From the NCBI GenBank assembly GCA_037893245.1, contig JBAIAA010000320.1:62001-126000 (forward strand): a stretch of DNA of 64,000 bases. Direction: 5' to 3'. Made by a program: the position numbers and the translations under genes. The notes beneath the pieces were generated by a model. The model had not been told where the DNA came from, did no database searches, and saw only the letters and a program-made list of their open reading frames with translations. The stretch's first letter is position 1; each line of letters starts with the position of its first letter. Positions 36,893-48,912 of the stretch are shown one piece after another. The DNA is from Crossaster papposus (Eukaryota > Echinodermata > Asteroidea > Velatida > Solasteridae).

Positions 36893-39322
36893 TCACCGTA
36901 AGAATGCGAAATGAACGTCCAACACTCCCAAATGGTCTTTAGCGCCCTTTGAGCCTAAAAAACACTTTTCTGTTTTGTTCACCGTCAGATCACGAAACGA
37001 ACTCACAAACAATCCCAAATGTGCTATAGCGCCCATTAAGCCTAACAAACACTTTTCGGCACTATTCACCGTCAGATCACGAAATGGACTTACAAACACT
37101 CCCAAATGGTCTATAGCGCCCTTTAAGCCTAAAAAACACTTTTCGGTTTTTTTCACCGTCAGAACGCGAAATGAACTTCCAACACTCCCAAATGGTCTAC
37201 AGCGCCCATTGAGGCAAAAAAACACTTTTCGGTTTTTTTCACCGTAATAAAGCCAAATGAACGTCCAACACTCCCAAATGGTCTATAGCGCCCTTTGAGC
37301 CTAAAAAACACTTTTCTGTTTTTTTCACCGTCAGATCACGAAACGAACTTACAAACAATCCCAAATGTGCTATAGAGCCCATTAAGCCTAGCAAACACTT
37401 TTCAGCACTATTCACCGTCAGATCACGAAATGAACTCACAAACAATGCCAAATGTGCTATAGCGCCCATTAAGCCTAACAAACACTTTTCGGCACTATTC
37501 ACCGTCAGATCACGAAATGAACTCACAAACAATCCCAAATGTGCTATAGCGCCCATTAAGCCTAACACACACTTTTCGGCACTATTCACCGTCAGATCAC
37601 GAAATGGACTTACAAACACTCCCAAATGGTCTATAGCGCCCTTTGAGCCTAAAAAACACTTTTCGGTTTTTTTCACCGTCAGAACGCGAAATGAACTTCT
37701 AACACTCCCAAATGGTCTATAAGCGCCCATTAAGCCTAACAAACACTTTGCAGCACTATTCACCGTCAGATCACGAAATGAACTCACAAACAATCCCAAA
37801 TGTGCTATAGCGCCCATTAAGCCTAACAAACACTTTTCGGCACTATTCACCGTCAGATCACGAAATGGACTTACAAACACTCCCAAATGGTCTATACCGC
37901 CCTTTGAGCCTAAAAAACACTTTTCTGTTTTTTTCACCGTCAGATCACGAAATGAACTTACAAACAATCCCAAATGTGCTATAGAGCCCATTAAGCCTAA
38001 AAAACACTTTTCAGCACTATTCACCGTCAGATCACGAAATGAACTTACAAACAATCCCAAATGGTCTATAGCGGCCATTGAGCCTAAACAAAAACTTTTC
38101 GTTTTTTTCAACGTCAGAACGCGAAGTGAACTTCTAACACTCCCAAATGTTCTATAAGCGCCCATTAAGCCTGACAAACACTTTTCAGCACTATTCACCC
38201 TCAGATCACGAAATTGACTTACAAACACTCCCAAATTGTCTATAGCGCCCATTGAGCCTAACAAACACTTTTCGGCACTATTCACCGTCAGATCACGAAA
38301 TGGACTTACAAACACTCCCAAATGGTCTATAGCGCCCTTTGAGCCTAAAAAACACTTTTCGGGTTTTTTCACTGTCAGAACGCGAAATGAACTTCTAACA
38401 CTCCCAAATGGTCTATAAGCGCCCATTAAGCCTAACAAACACTTTTCAGCACTATTCATCGTCAGATCACGAAATGAACTCACAAACAATCCCAAATGTG
38501 CCATAGAGCCCATTAAGCCTAAAAAACACTTTTCAGCACTATTCAACGTCAGATCACGAAATGGACTTACAAACACTCCCAAATGGTCTACAGCGCCCAT
38601 TGAGGCTAAAAAACACTTTTCGGTTTTTTTCACCGTAAGAAAGCGAAATGAACGTCCAACACTCCCAAATGGTCTTTAGCGCCCTTTGAGCCTAAAAAAC
38701 ACTTTTCTGTTTTGTTCACCGTCAGATCACGAAACGAACTCACAAACAATCCCAAATGTGCTATAGCGCCCATTAAGCCTAACAAACACTTTTCGGCACT
38801 ATTCACCGTCAGATCACGAAATGGACTTACAAACACTCCCAAATGGTCTATAGCGCCCTTTAAGCCTAAAAAACACTTTTCGGTTTTTTTCACCGTCAGA
38901 ACGCGAAATGAACTTCCAACACTCCCAAATGGTCTACAGCGCCCATTGAGGCAAAAAAACACTTTTCGGTTTTTTTTACCGTAATAAAGCCAAATGAACG
39001 TCCAACACTCCCAAATGGTCTATAGCGCCCTTTGAGCCTAAAAAACACTTTTCTGTTTTTTTCACCGTCAGATCACGAAACGAACTTACAAACAATCCCA
39101 AATGTGCTATAGAGCCCATTAAGCCTAACAAACACTTTTCAGCACTATTCACCGTCAGATCACGAAATGAACTCACAAACAATCCCAAATGTGCTATAGC
39201 GCCCATTAAGCCTAACAAACACTTTTCGGCACTATTCACCGTCAGATCACGAAATGGACTTACAAACACTCCCAAATGGTCTACAGCGCCCATTGAGGCT
39301 AAAAAACACTTTTCGGTTTTTT
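36893..39322. repeat. 2,430-bp (28-monomer) HOR unit, copy 4 of 4
   Basis: This is the +5,811 counterpart of the unit at 31,082, sharing GAATGCG (about 36,903), CCTAGCAAAC, GCGGCCATTG and CACTGTCAG. The 1-3 and 2-4 pairing gives the order of events: the 2,430-bp doubling first, then the 5,811-bp doubling. Confidence 0.87.
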
Positions 39323-41361
39323 TCACCGTAAGAAAGCGAAATGAACGTCCAACACTCCCAAATGGTCTATAGCGCCCTTTGAGCCTAAAAAACACTTTTC
39401 TGTTTTTTTCACCGTCAGATCACGAAACGAACTCACAAACAATCCCAAATGTGCTATAGCGCCCATTAAGCCTAACAAACACTTTTCGGCACTATTCACC
39501 GTCAGGTCACGAAATGGACTTACAAACACTCCCAAATGGTCTATAGCGCCCTTTGAGCCTAAAAAACACTTTTCGTTTTTTTCACCGTATGAAAGCGAAA
39601 TGAACGTCCAACACTCCCAAATGGTCTTTAGCGCCCTTTGAGCCTAAAAAACACTTTTCTGTTTTTTTCACCGTCAGATCACGAAACGAACTCACAAACA
39701 ATCCCAAATGTGCTATAGCGCCCATTAAGCCTAACAAACACTTTTCGGCACTATTCACCGTCAGATCACGAAATGGACTTACAAACACTCCCAAATGGTC
39801 TATAGCGCCCTTTGAGCCTAAAAAAACACTTTTCGGTTTTTTTCACCGTAAGAAAGCGAAATGAACGTCCAACACTCCCAAATGGTCTATAGCGCCCTTT
39901 GAGCCTAAAAAACACTTTTCTGTTTTTTTCACCGTCAGATCACGAAACGAACTCACAAACAATCCCAAATGTGCTATAGCGCCCATTAAGCCTAACAAAC
40001 ACTTTTCGGCACTATTCACCGTCAGGTCACGAAATGGACTTACAAACACTCCCAAATGGTCTATAGCGCCCTTTGAGCCTAAAAAACACTTTTCGTTTTT
40101 TTCACCGTAAGAAAGCGAAATGAACGTCCAACACTCCCAAATGGTCTTTAGCGCCCTTTGAGCCTAAAAAACACTTTTCAGCACTATTCACCGTCAGATC
40201 ACGAAATGAACTCACAAACAATCCCAAATGTGCCATAGAGCCCATTAAGCCTAAAAAACACTTTTCAGCACTATTCAACGTCAGATCACAAAATGAACTT
40301 ACAAACAATCCCAAATGGTTTATAGCGCCCATTGAGCCTAAAAAAATACTTTTCAGCACTATTCACCGTCAGATCACGAAATCAACTTACAAACAATCCC
40401 AAATGGTCTATAGCGTCCATTGAGCCTAACAAACACTTTTCGGCACTATTCACCCTCAGATCACGAAATGGACTTACAAACACTCCCAAATGGTCTATAG
40501 CGCCCATTGAGCCTAAAAAACACTTTTCGGGTTTTTTCACCGTAAGACCGCGAAATGAACGTCCAACACTCCCAAATGGTCTACAGCGCCCATTGAGCCT
40601 AAAAAAAAAAATTCGGATTTGTTCACCGTCAGAACGCGAAATGAACTTCGAACACTCCTAAATGGTCTATAGCGCCCATTAAGCCCAACAAACACTTTTC
40701 AGCACTATTCACCGTCAGATCACGAAATCAACTTACAAACAATCCCAAATGTGCTATAGAGCCCATTAAGCCTAACAAACACTTTTCAGCACTATTCACC
40801 GTCAGATTACGAAATGAACTCACAAACAATCCCAAATGTGCTATAGCGCCCATTAAGCCTAACAAACACTTTTCAGCACTATTCACCGTCAGATCACGAA
40901 ATGGACTTACAAACACTCCCAAATGGTCTATAGCGCCCTTTGAGCCTAAAAAACACTTTTCGGTTTTTTTCACCGTCAGAACGCGAAATGAACTTCCAAC
41001 ACTCCCAAATGGTCTACAGCGCCCATTGAGGCTAAAAAACACTTTTCGGTTTTTTTCACCGTAAGAAAGCCAAATGAACGTCCAACACTCCAAAATGGTC
41101 TATAGCGCCCTTTGAGCCTAAAAAACACTTTTCAGTTTTTTTCACCGTCAGAACGTGAAATGAACTTACAAACAATCCCAAATGGTCTATAGCGCCCATT
41201 GAGCCTAAACAAAAACTTTTCGGCACTATTCACCGTCAGATCACGAAATGGACTTACAAACACTCATAAATGGTCTATAGCGCCCTTTGAGCCTAAAAAA
41301 CACTTTTCAGTTTTTTTCACCGTCAGAACGCGAAATGAACTTCCAACACTCCCAAATGGTC
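39222..41361. repeat. Dispersed duplicated segment H4, copy A (~2.14 kb)
   Basis: This matches about 48,601-50,740 at offset 9,379. Shared variants are GGTTTATAGCG, an 11-A run followed by TTCGGATTTGTTC (at about 40,601 and 49,980), GAACGTGAAATG and ACTCATAAATGG. Differences include GATCACAAAATG at about 40,287 in copy A only, and AAGAAGGCG (about 49,490) and AAGACTGCG (about 49,925) in copy B only. The segment includes a trimer run at its left end. Confidence 0.85.
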
Positions 41362-41439
41362 TACAGCGCCCATTGAGGCAAAAAAACACTTTTCGGTTTT
41401 TTTCACCGTAATAAAGCCAAATGAACGTCCAACACTCCC

Positions 41440-44400
41440 AAATGGTCTATAGCGCCCTTTGAGCCTAAAAAACACTTTTCTGTTTTTTTCACCGTCAGAT
41501 CACGAAACGAACTTACAAACAATCCCAAATGTGCTATAGAGCCCATTAAGCCTAACAAACACTTTTCAGCACTATTCACCGTCAGATCACGAAATGAACT
41601 CACAAACAATCCCAAATGTGCTATAGCGCCCATTAAGCCTAACAAACACTTTTCGGCACTATTCACCGTCAGATCACGAAATGGACTTACAAACACTCCC
41701 AAATGGTCTATAGCGCCCTTTGAGCCTAAAAAACACTTTTCGGTTTTTTTCACCGTCAGAACGCGAAATGAACTTCTAACACTCCCAAATGGTCTATAAG
41801 CGCCCATTAAGCCTAACAAACACTTTGCAGCACTATTCACCGTCAGATCACGAAATGAACTCACAAACAATCCCAAATGTGCTATAGCGCCCATTAAGCC
41901 TAACAAACACTTTTCGGCACTATTCACCGTCAGATCACGAAATGGACTTACAAACACTCCCAAATGGTCTATAGCGCCCTTTGAGCCTAAAAAACACTTT
42001 TCTGTTTTTTTCACCGTCAGATCACGAAATGAACTTACAAACAATCCCAAATGTGCTATAGAGCCCATTAAGCCTAAAAAACACTTTTCAGCACTATTCA
42101 CCGTCAGATCACGAAATGAACTTACAAACAATCCCAAATGGTCTATAGCGCCCATTGAGCCTAAACAAAAACTTTTCGTTTTTTTCAACGTCAGAACGCG
42201 AAGTGAACTTCTAACACTCCCAAATGGTCTATAAGCGCCCATTAAGCCTGACAAACACTTTTCAGCACTATTCACCCTCAGATCACGAAATTGACTTACA
42301 AACACTCCCAAATTGTCTATAGCGCCCATTGAGCCTAACAAACACTTTTCGGCACTATTCACCGTCAGATCACGAAATGGACTTACAAACACTCCCAAAT
42401 GGTCTATAGCGCCCTTTGAGCCTAAAAAACACTTTTCGGGTTTTTTCACCGTCAGAACGCGAAATGAACTTCTAACACTCCCAAATGGTCTATAAGCGCC
42501 CATTAAGCCTAACAAACACTTTTCAGCACTATTCATCGTCAGATCACGAAATGAACTCACAAACAATCCCAAATGTGCCATAGAGCCCATTAAGCCTAAA
42601 AAACACTTTCCAGCACTATTCAACGTCAGATCACGAAATGGACTTACAAACTCTCCCAAATGGTCTACAGCGCCCATTGAGGCTAAAAAAAACACTTTTC
42701 GGTTTTTTTCACCGTAAGAAAGCGAAATGAACGTCCAACACTCCCAAATGGTCTTTAGCGCCCTTTGAGCCTAAAAAACACTTTTCTGTTTTGTTCACCG
42801 TCAGATCACGAAACGAACTCACAAACAATCCCAAATGTGCTATAGCGCCCATTAAGCCTAACAAACACTTTTCGGCACTATTCACCGTCAGATCACGAAA
42901 TGGACTTACAAACACTCCCAAATGGTCTATAACGCCCTTTAAGCCTAAAAAACACTTTTCGGTTTTTTTCACCGTCAGAACGCGAAATGAACTTCCAACA
43001 CTCCCAAATGGTCTACAGCGCCCATTGAGGCAAAAAAACACTTTTCGGTTTTTTTCACCGTAATAAAGCCAAATGAACGTCCAACACTCCCAAATGGTCT
43101 ATAGCGCCCTTTGAGCCTAAAAAAAAATTTTCTGTTTTTTTCACCGTCAGATCACGAAACGAACTTACAAACAATCCCAAATGTGCTATAGAGCCCATTA
43201 AGCCTAACAAACACTTTTCAGCACTATTCACCGTCAGATCACGAAATGAACTCACAAACAATCCCAAATGTGCTATAGCGCCCATTAAGCCTAACAAACA
43301 CTTTTCGGCACTATTCACCGTCAGATCACGAAATGAACTCACAAACAATCCCAAATGTGCTATAGCGCCCATTAAGCCTAACACACACTTTTCGGCACTA
43401 TTCACCGTCAGATCACGAAATGGACTTACAAACACTCCCAAATGGTCTATAGCGCCCTTTGAGCCTAAAAAACACTTTTCGGTTTTTTTCACCGTCAGAA
43501 CGCGAAATGAACTTCTAACACTCCCAAATGGTCTATAAGCGCCCATTAAGCCTAACAAACACTTTGCAGCACTATTCACCGTCAGATCACGAAATGAACT
43601 CACAAACAATCCCAAATGTGCTATAGCGCCCATTAAGCCTAACAAACACTTTTCGGCACTATTCACCGTCAGATCACGAAATGGACTTACAAACACTCCC
43701 AAATGGTCTATAGCGCCCTTTGAGCCTAAAAAACACTTTTCGGTTTTTTTCACGGTCAGAACGCGAAATGAACTTACAAACAATCCCAAATGTGCTATAG
43801 AGCCCATTAAGCCTAAAAAACACTTTTCAGCACTATTCACCGTCAGATCACGAAATGAACTTACAAACAATCCCAAATGGTCTATAGCGCCCATTGAGCC
43901 TAAACAAAAACTTTCCGTTTTTTTCAACGTCAGAACGCGAAGTGAACTTCTAACACTCCCAAATGGTCTATAAGCGCCCATTAAGCCTGACAAACACTTT
44001 TCAGCACTATTCACCCTCAGATCACGAAATTGACTTACAAACACTCCCAAATTGTCTATAGCGCCCATTGAGCCTAACAAACACTTTTCGGCACTATTCA
44101 CCGTCAGATCACGAAATGGACTTACAAACACTCCAAAATGGTCTATAGCGCCCTTTGAGCCTAAAAAACACTTTTCGGGTTTTTTCACCGTCAGAACGCG
44201 AAATGAACTTCTAACACTCCCAAATGGTCTATAAGCGCCCATTAAGCCTAACAAACACTTTTCAGCACTATTCATCGTCAGATCACGAAATGAACTCACA
44301 AACAATCCCAAATGTGCCATAGAGCCCATTAAGCCTAAAAAACACTTTTCAGCACTATTCAACGTCAGATCACGAAATGAACTTACAAACAATCCCAAAT

Positions 44401-45176
44401 GGTCTATAGCGCCCATTGAGCCTAACAAACACTTTTCGGCACTATTCACCGTCAGATCACGAAATGGACTTACAAACACTCCCAAATGGTCTATAGCGCC
44501 CATTGAGCCTAAAAAACACTTTTCGGTTTTTTTCACCGTAAGACCGCGAAATGAACGTCCAACACTCCCAAATTGGCTACAGCGCCCATTGAGCCTAAAA
44601 AACACTTTTCGGATTTTTTCACCGTCAGAACGCGAAATGAACTTCCAACACTCCTAAATGGTCTATAGCGCCCATTAAGCCCAACAAACACTTTTCAGCA
44701 CTATTCACCGTCAGATCACGAAATGAACTTACAAACAATACCAAATGTGCTATAGAGCCCATTAAGCCTAACAAACACTTTTCAGCACTATTCACCGTCA
44801 GATTACGAAATGAACTCACAAACAATCCCAAATGTGCTATAGCGCCCATTAAGCCTAACAAATACTTTTCGGCACTATTCACCGTCAGATCACGAAATGG
44901 ACTTACAAACACTCCCAAATGGTCTACAGCGCCCATTGAGGCTAAAAAACACTTTTCGGTTTTTTTCACCGTAAGAAAGCGAAATGAACGTCCAACACTC
45001 CCAAATGGTCTATAGCGCCCTTTGAGCCTAAAAAACACTTTTCTGTTTTTTTCACCGTCAGATCACGAAACGAACTCACAAACAATCCCAAATGTGCTAT
45101 AGCGCCCATTAAGCCTAACAAACACTTTTCGGCACTATTCACCGTCAGGTCACGAAATGGACTTACAAACACTCCC
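41440..45176. repeat. 3,736-bp tandem duplication (43 monomers), unit 1
   Basis: Positions match 3,736-3,737 bp downstream. Shared variants include GGTCTATAACGCCC (about 42,926 and 46,662), GGCAAAAAAAC, AATAAAGCC and the TTCTAAC/TATAAGCG monomers. Differences: this unit has an 8-A run next to CACTTTTC at about 42,685 where the partner has 7 A, and an A-run fused to TTTTCTG at about 43,120. The left junction lies in CTCCCAAATGGTCTATAGCG shared by both sides. Confidence 0.85.
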
Positions 45177-48100
45177 AAATGGTCTATAGCGCCCTTTGAG
45201 CCTAAAAAACACTTTTCTGTTTTTTTCACCGTCAGATCACGAAACGAACTTACAAACAATCCCAAATGTGCTATAGAGCCCATTAAGCCTAACAAACACT
45301 TTTCAGCACTATTCACCGTCAGATCACGAAATGAACTCACAAACAATCCCAAATGTGCTATAGCGCCCATTAAGCCTAACAAACACTTTTCGGCACTATT
45401 CACCGTCAGATCACGAAATGGACTTACAAACACTCCCAAATGGTCTATAGCGCCCTTTGAGCCTAAAAAACACTTTTCGGTTTTTTTCACCGTCAGAACG
45501 CGAAATGAACTTCTAACACTCCCAAATGGTCTATAAGCGCCCATTAAGCCTAACAAACACTTTGCAGCACTATTCACCGTCAGATCACGAAATGAACTCA
45601 CAAACAATCCCAAATGTGCTATAGCGCCCATTAAGCCTAACAAACACTTTTCGGCACTATTCACCGTCAGATCACGAAATGGACTTACAAACACTCCCAA
45701 ATGGTCTATAGCGCCCTTTGAGCCTAAAAAACACTTTTCTGTTTTTTTCACCGTCAGATCACGAAATGAACTTACAAACAATCCCAAATGTGCTATAGAG
45801 CCCATTAAGCCTAAAAAACACTTTTCAGCACTATTCACCGTCAGATCACGAAATGAACTTACAAACAATCCCAAATGGTCTATAGCGCCCATTGAGCCTA
45901 AACAAAAACTTTTCGTTTTTTTCAACGTCAGAACGCGAAGTGAACTTCTAACACTCCCAAATGGTCTATAAGCGCCCATTAAGCCTGACAAACACTTTTC
46001 AGCACTATTCACCCTCAGATCACGAAATTGACTTACAAACACTCCCAAATTGTCTATAGCGCCCATTGAGCCTAACAAACACTTTTCGGCACTATTCACC
46101 GTCAGATCACGAAATGGACTTACAAACACTCCCAAATGGTCTATAGCGCCCTTTGAGCCTAAAAAACACTTTTCGGGTTTTTTCACCGTCAGAACGCGAA
46201 ATGAACTTCTAACACTCCCAAATGGTCTATAAGCGCCCATTAAGCCTAACAAACACTTTTCAGCACTATTCATCGTCAGATCACGAAATGAACTCACAAA
46301 CAATCCCAAATGTGCCATAGAGCCCATTAAGCCTAAAAAACACTTTTCAGCACTATTCAACGTCAGATCACGAAATGGACTTACAAACACTCCCAAATGG
46401 TCTACAGCGCCCATTGAGGCTAAAAAAACACTTTTCGGTTTTTTTCACAGTAAGAAAGCGAAATGAACGTCCAACACTCCCAAATGGTCTTTAGCGCCCT
46501 TTGAGCCTAAAAAACACTTTTCTGTTTTGTTCACCGTCAGATCACGAAACGAACTCACAAACAATCCCAAATGTGCTATAGCGCCCATTAAGCCTAACAA
46601 ACACTTTTCGGCACTATTCACCGTCAGATCACGAAATGGACTTACAAACACTCCCAAATGGTCTATAACGCCCTTTAAGCCTAAAAAACACTTTTCGGTT
46701 TTTTTCACCGTCAGAACGCGAAATGAACTTCCAACACTCCCAAATGGTCTACAGCGCCCATTGAGGCAAAAAAACACTTTTCGGTTTTTTTCACCGTAAT
46801 AAAGCCAAATGAACGTCCAACACTCCCAAATGGTCTATATCGCCCTTTGAGCCTAAAAAACACTTTTCTGTTTTTTTCACCGTCAGATCACGAAACGAAC
46901 TTACAAACAATCCCAAATGTGCTATAGAGCCCATTAAGCCTAACAAACACTTTTCAGCACTATTCACCGTCAGATCACGAAATGAACTCACAAACAATCC
47001 CAAATGTGCTATAGCGCCCATTAAGCCTAACAAACACTTTTCGGCACTATTCACCGTCAGATCACGAAATGAACTCACAAACAATCCCAAATGTGCTATA
47101 GCGCCCATTAAGCCTAACACACACTTTTCGGCACTATTCACCGTCAGATCACGAAATGGACTTACAAACACTCCCAAATGGTCTATAGCGCCCTTTGAGC
47201 CTAAAAAACACTTTTCGGTTTTTTTCACCGTCAGATCACGAAACGAACTTACAAACAATCCCAAATGTGCTATAGAGCCCATTAAGCCTAACAAACACTT
47301 TTCAGCACTATTCACCGTCAGATCACGAAATGAACTCACAAACAATCCCAAATGTGCTATAGCGCCCATTAAGCCTAACAAACACTTTTCGGCACTATTC
47401 ACCGTCAGATCACGAAATGAACTCACAAACAATCCCAAATGTGCTATAGCGCCCATTAAGCCTAACACACACTTTTCGGCACTATTCACCGTCAGATCAC
47501 GAAATGGACTTACAAACACTCCCAAATGGTCTATAGCGCCCTTTGAGCCTAAAAAACACTTTTCTGTTTTTTTCACCGTCAGATCACGAAACGAACTTAC
47601 AAACAATCCCAAATGTGCTATAGAGCCCATTAAGCCTAACAAACACTTTTCAGCACTATTCACCGTCAGATCACGAAATGAACTCACAAACAATCCCAAA
47701 TGTGCTATAGCGCCCATTAAGCCTAACAAACACTTTTCGGCACTATTCACCGTCAGATCACGAAATGAACTCACAAACAATCCCAAATTGTCTATAGCGC
47801 CCATTGAGCCTAACAAACACTTTTCGGCACTATTCACCGTCAGATCACGAAATGGACTTACAAACACTCCAAAATGGTCTATAGCGCCCTTTGAGCCTAA
47901 AAAACACTTTTCGGGTTTTTTCACCGTCAGAACGCGAAATGAACTTCTAACACTCCCAAATGGTCTATAAGCGCCCATTAAGCCTAACAAACACTTTTCA
48001 GCACTATTCATCGTCAGATCACGAAATGAACTCACAAACAATCCCAAATGTGCCATAGAGCCCATTAAGCCTAAAAAACACTTTTCAGCACTATTCAACG

Positions 48101-48912
48101 TCAGATCACGAAATGAACTTACAAACAATCCCAAATGGTCTATAGCGCCCATTGAGCCTAACAAACACTTTTCGGCACTATTCACCGTCAGATCACGAAA
48201 TGGACTTACAAACACTCCCAAATGGTCTATAGCGCCCATTGAGCCTAAAAAACACTTTTCGGGTTTTTTCACCGTAAGACCGCGAAATGAACGTCCAACA
48301 CTCCCAAATTGGCTACAGCGCCCATTGAGCCTAAAAAACACTTTTCGGATTTTTTCACCGTCAGAACGCGAAATGAACTTCCAACACTCCTAAATGGTCT
48401 ATAGCACCCATTAAGCCCAACAAACACTTTTCAGCACTATTCACCGTCAGATCACGAAATGAACTTACAAACAATACCAAATGTGCTATAGAGCCCATTA
48501 AGCCTAACAAACACTTTTCAGCACTATTCACCGTCAGATTACGAAATGAACTCACAAACAATCCCAAATGTGCTATAGCGCTCATTAAGCCTAACAAATA
48601 CTTTTCGGCACTATTCACCGTCAGATCACGAAATGGACTTACAAACACTCCCAAATGGTCTACAGCGCCCATTGAGGCTAAAAAACACTTTTCGGTTTTT
48701 TTCACCGTAAGAAAGCGAAATGAACGTTCAACACTCCCAAATGGTCTATAGCGCCCTTTGAGCCTAAAAAACACTTTTCTGTTTTTTTCACCGTCAGATC
48801 ACGAAACGAACTCACAAACAATCCCAAATGTGCTATAGCGCCCATTAAGCCTAACAAACACTTTTCGGCACTATTCACCGTCAGGTCACGAAATGGACTT
48901 ACAAACACTCCC
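45177..48912. repeat. 3,736-bp tandem duplication (43 monomers), unit 2
   Basis: This is the second unit of the pair starting at about 41,440. Flanking parts align at offset 3,736, but the centre (about 47,209-47,790) has different monomers from unit 1: the TTCTAAC/TATAAGCG and TAAACAAAAAC monomers are replaced by a 348-bp repeat, with no change in overall length. Private variants are GGTCTATATCGCC (about 46,838), GCACCCATTAAG (about 48,404) and GCGCTCATTAAG (about 48,580). Confidence 0.83.
46861..47790. repeat. Four-monomer (348-bp) HOR, ~2.7 units
   Basis: A block of exactly four 87-bp monomers begins at 46,861, 47,209 and 47,557. Each starts with CTG or CGG before the T7 tract and CGAAACGAACTTAC, followed by CAGCACTATT, CGGCACTATT and (after CTAACACAC) CGGCACTATT monomers. 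The third unit is truncated after about 230 bp, where it switches into AAATTGTC-type sequence. The 348-bp step also equals the size of other indels in the window, such as the deletion between the 55.0 and 56.6 kb copies. Confidence 0.88.

Larger units (their letters stand above)
33992..39802. repeat. 5,811-bp tandem duplication (67 monomers), unit 2
   Basis: This is the near-identical second unit, carrying all private variants listed for unit 1 at +5,811 (for example TTAACCGTC at 34,722 and TTTTTTTTACCG at about 38,972). No difference was noticed in the positions compared, but I did not align every base. At the right end the next monomer has CCTTTGAGCCTAAAAAAAC instead of CATTGAGCCTAAAAAAC, so the repeat stops at about 39,802. 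A duplication this clean is either very recent or an assembly artefact. Confidence 0.92.
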
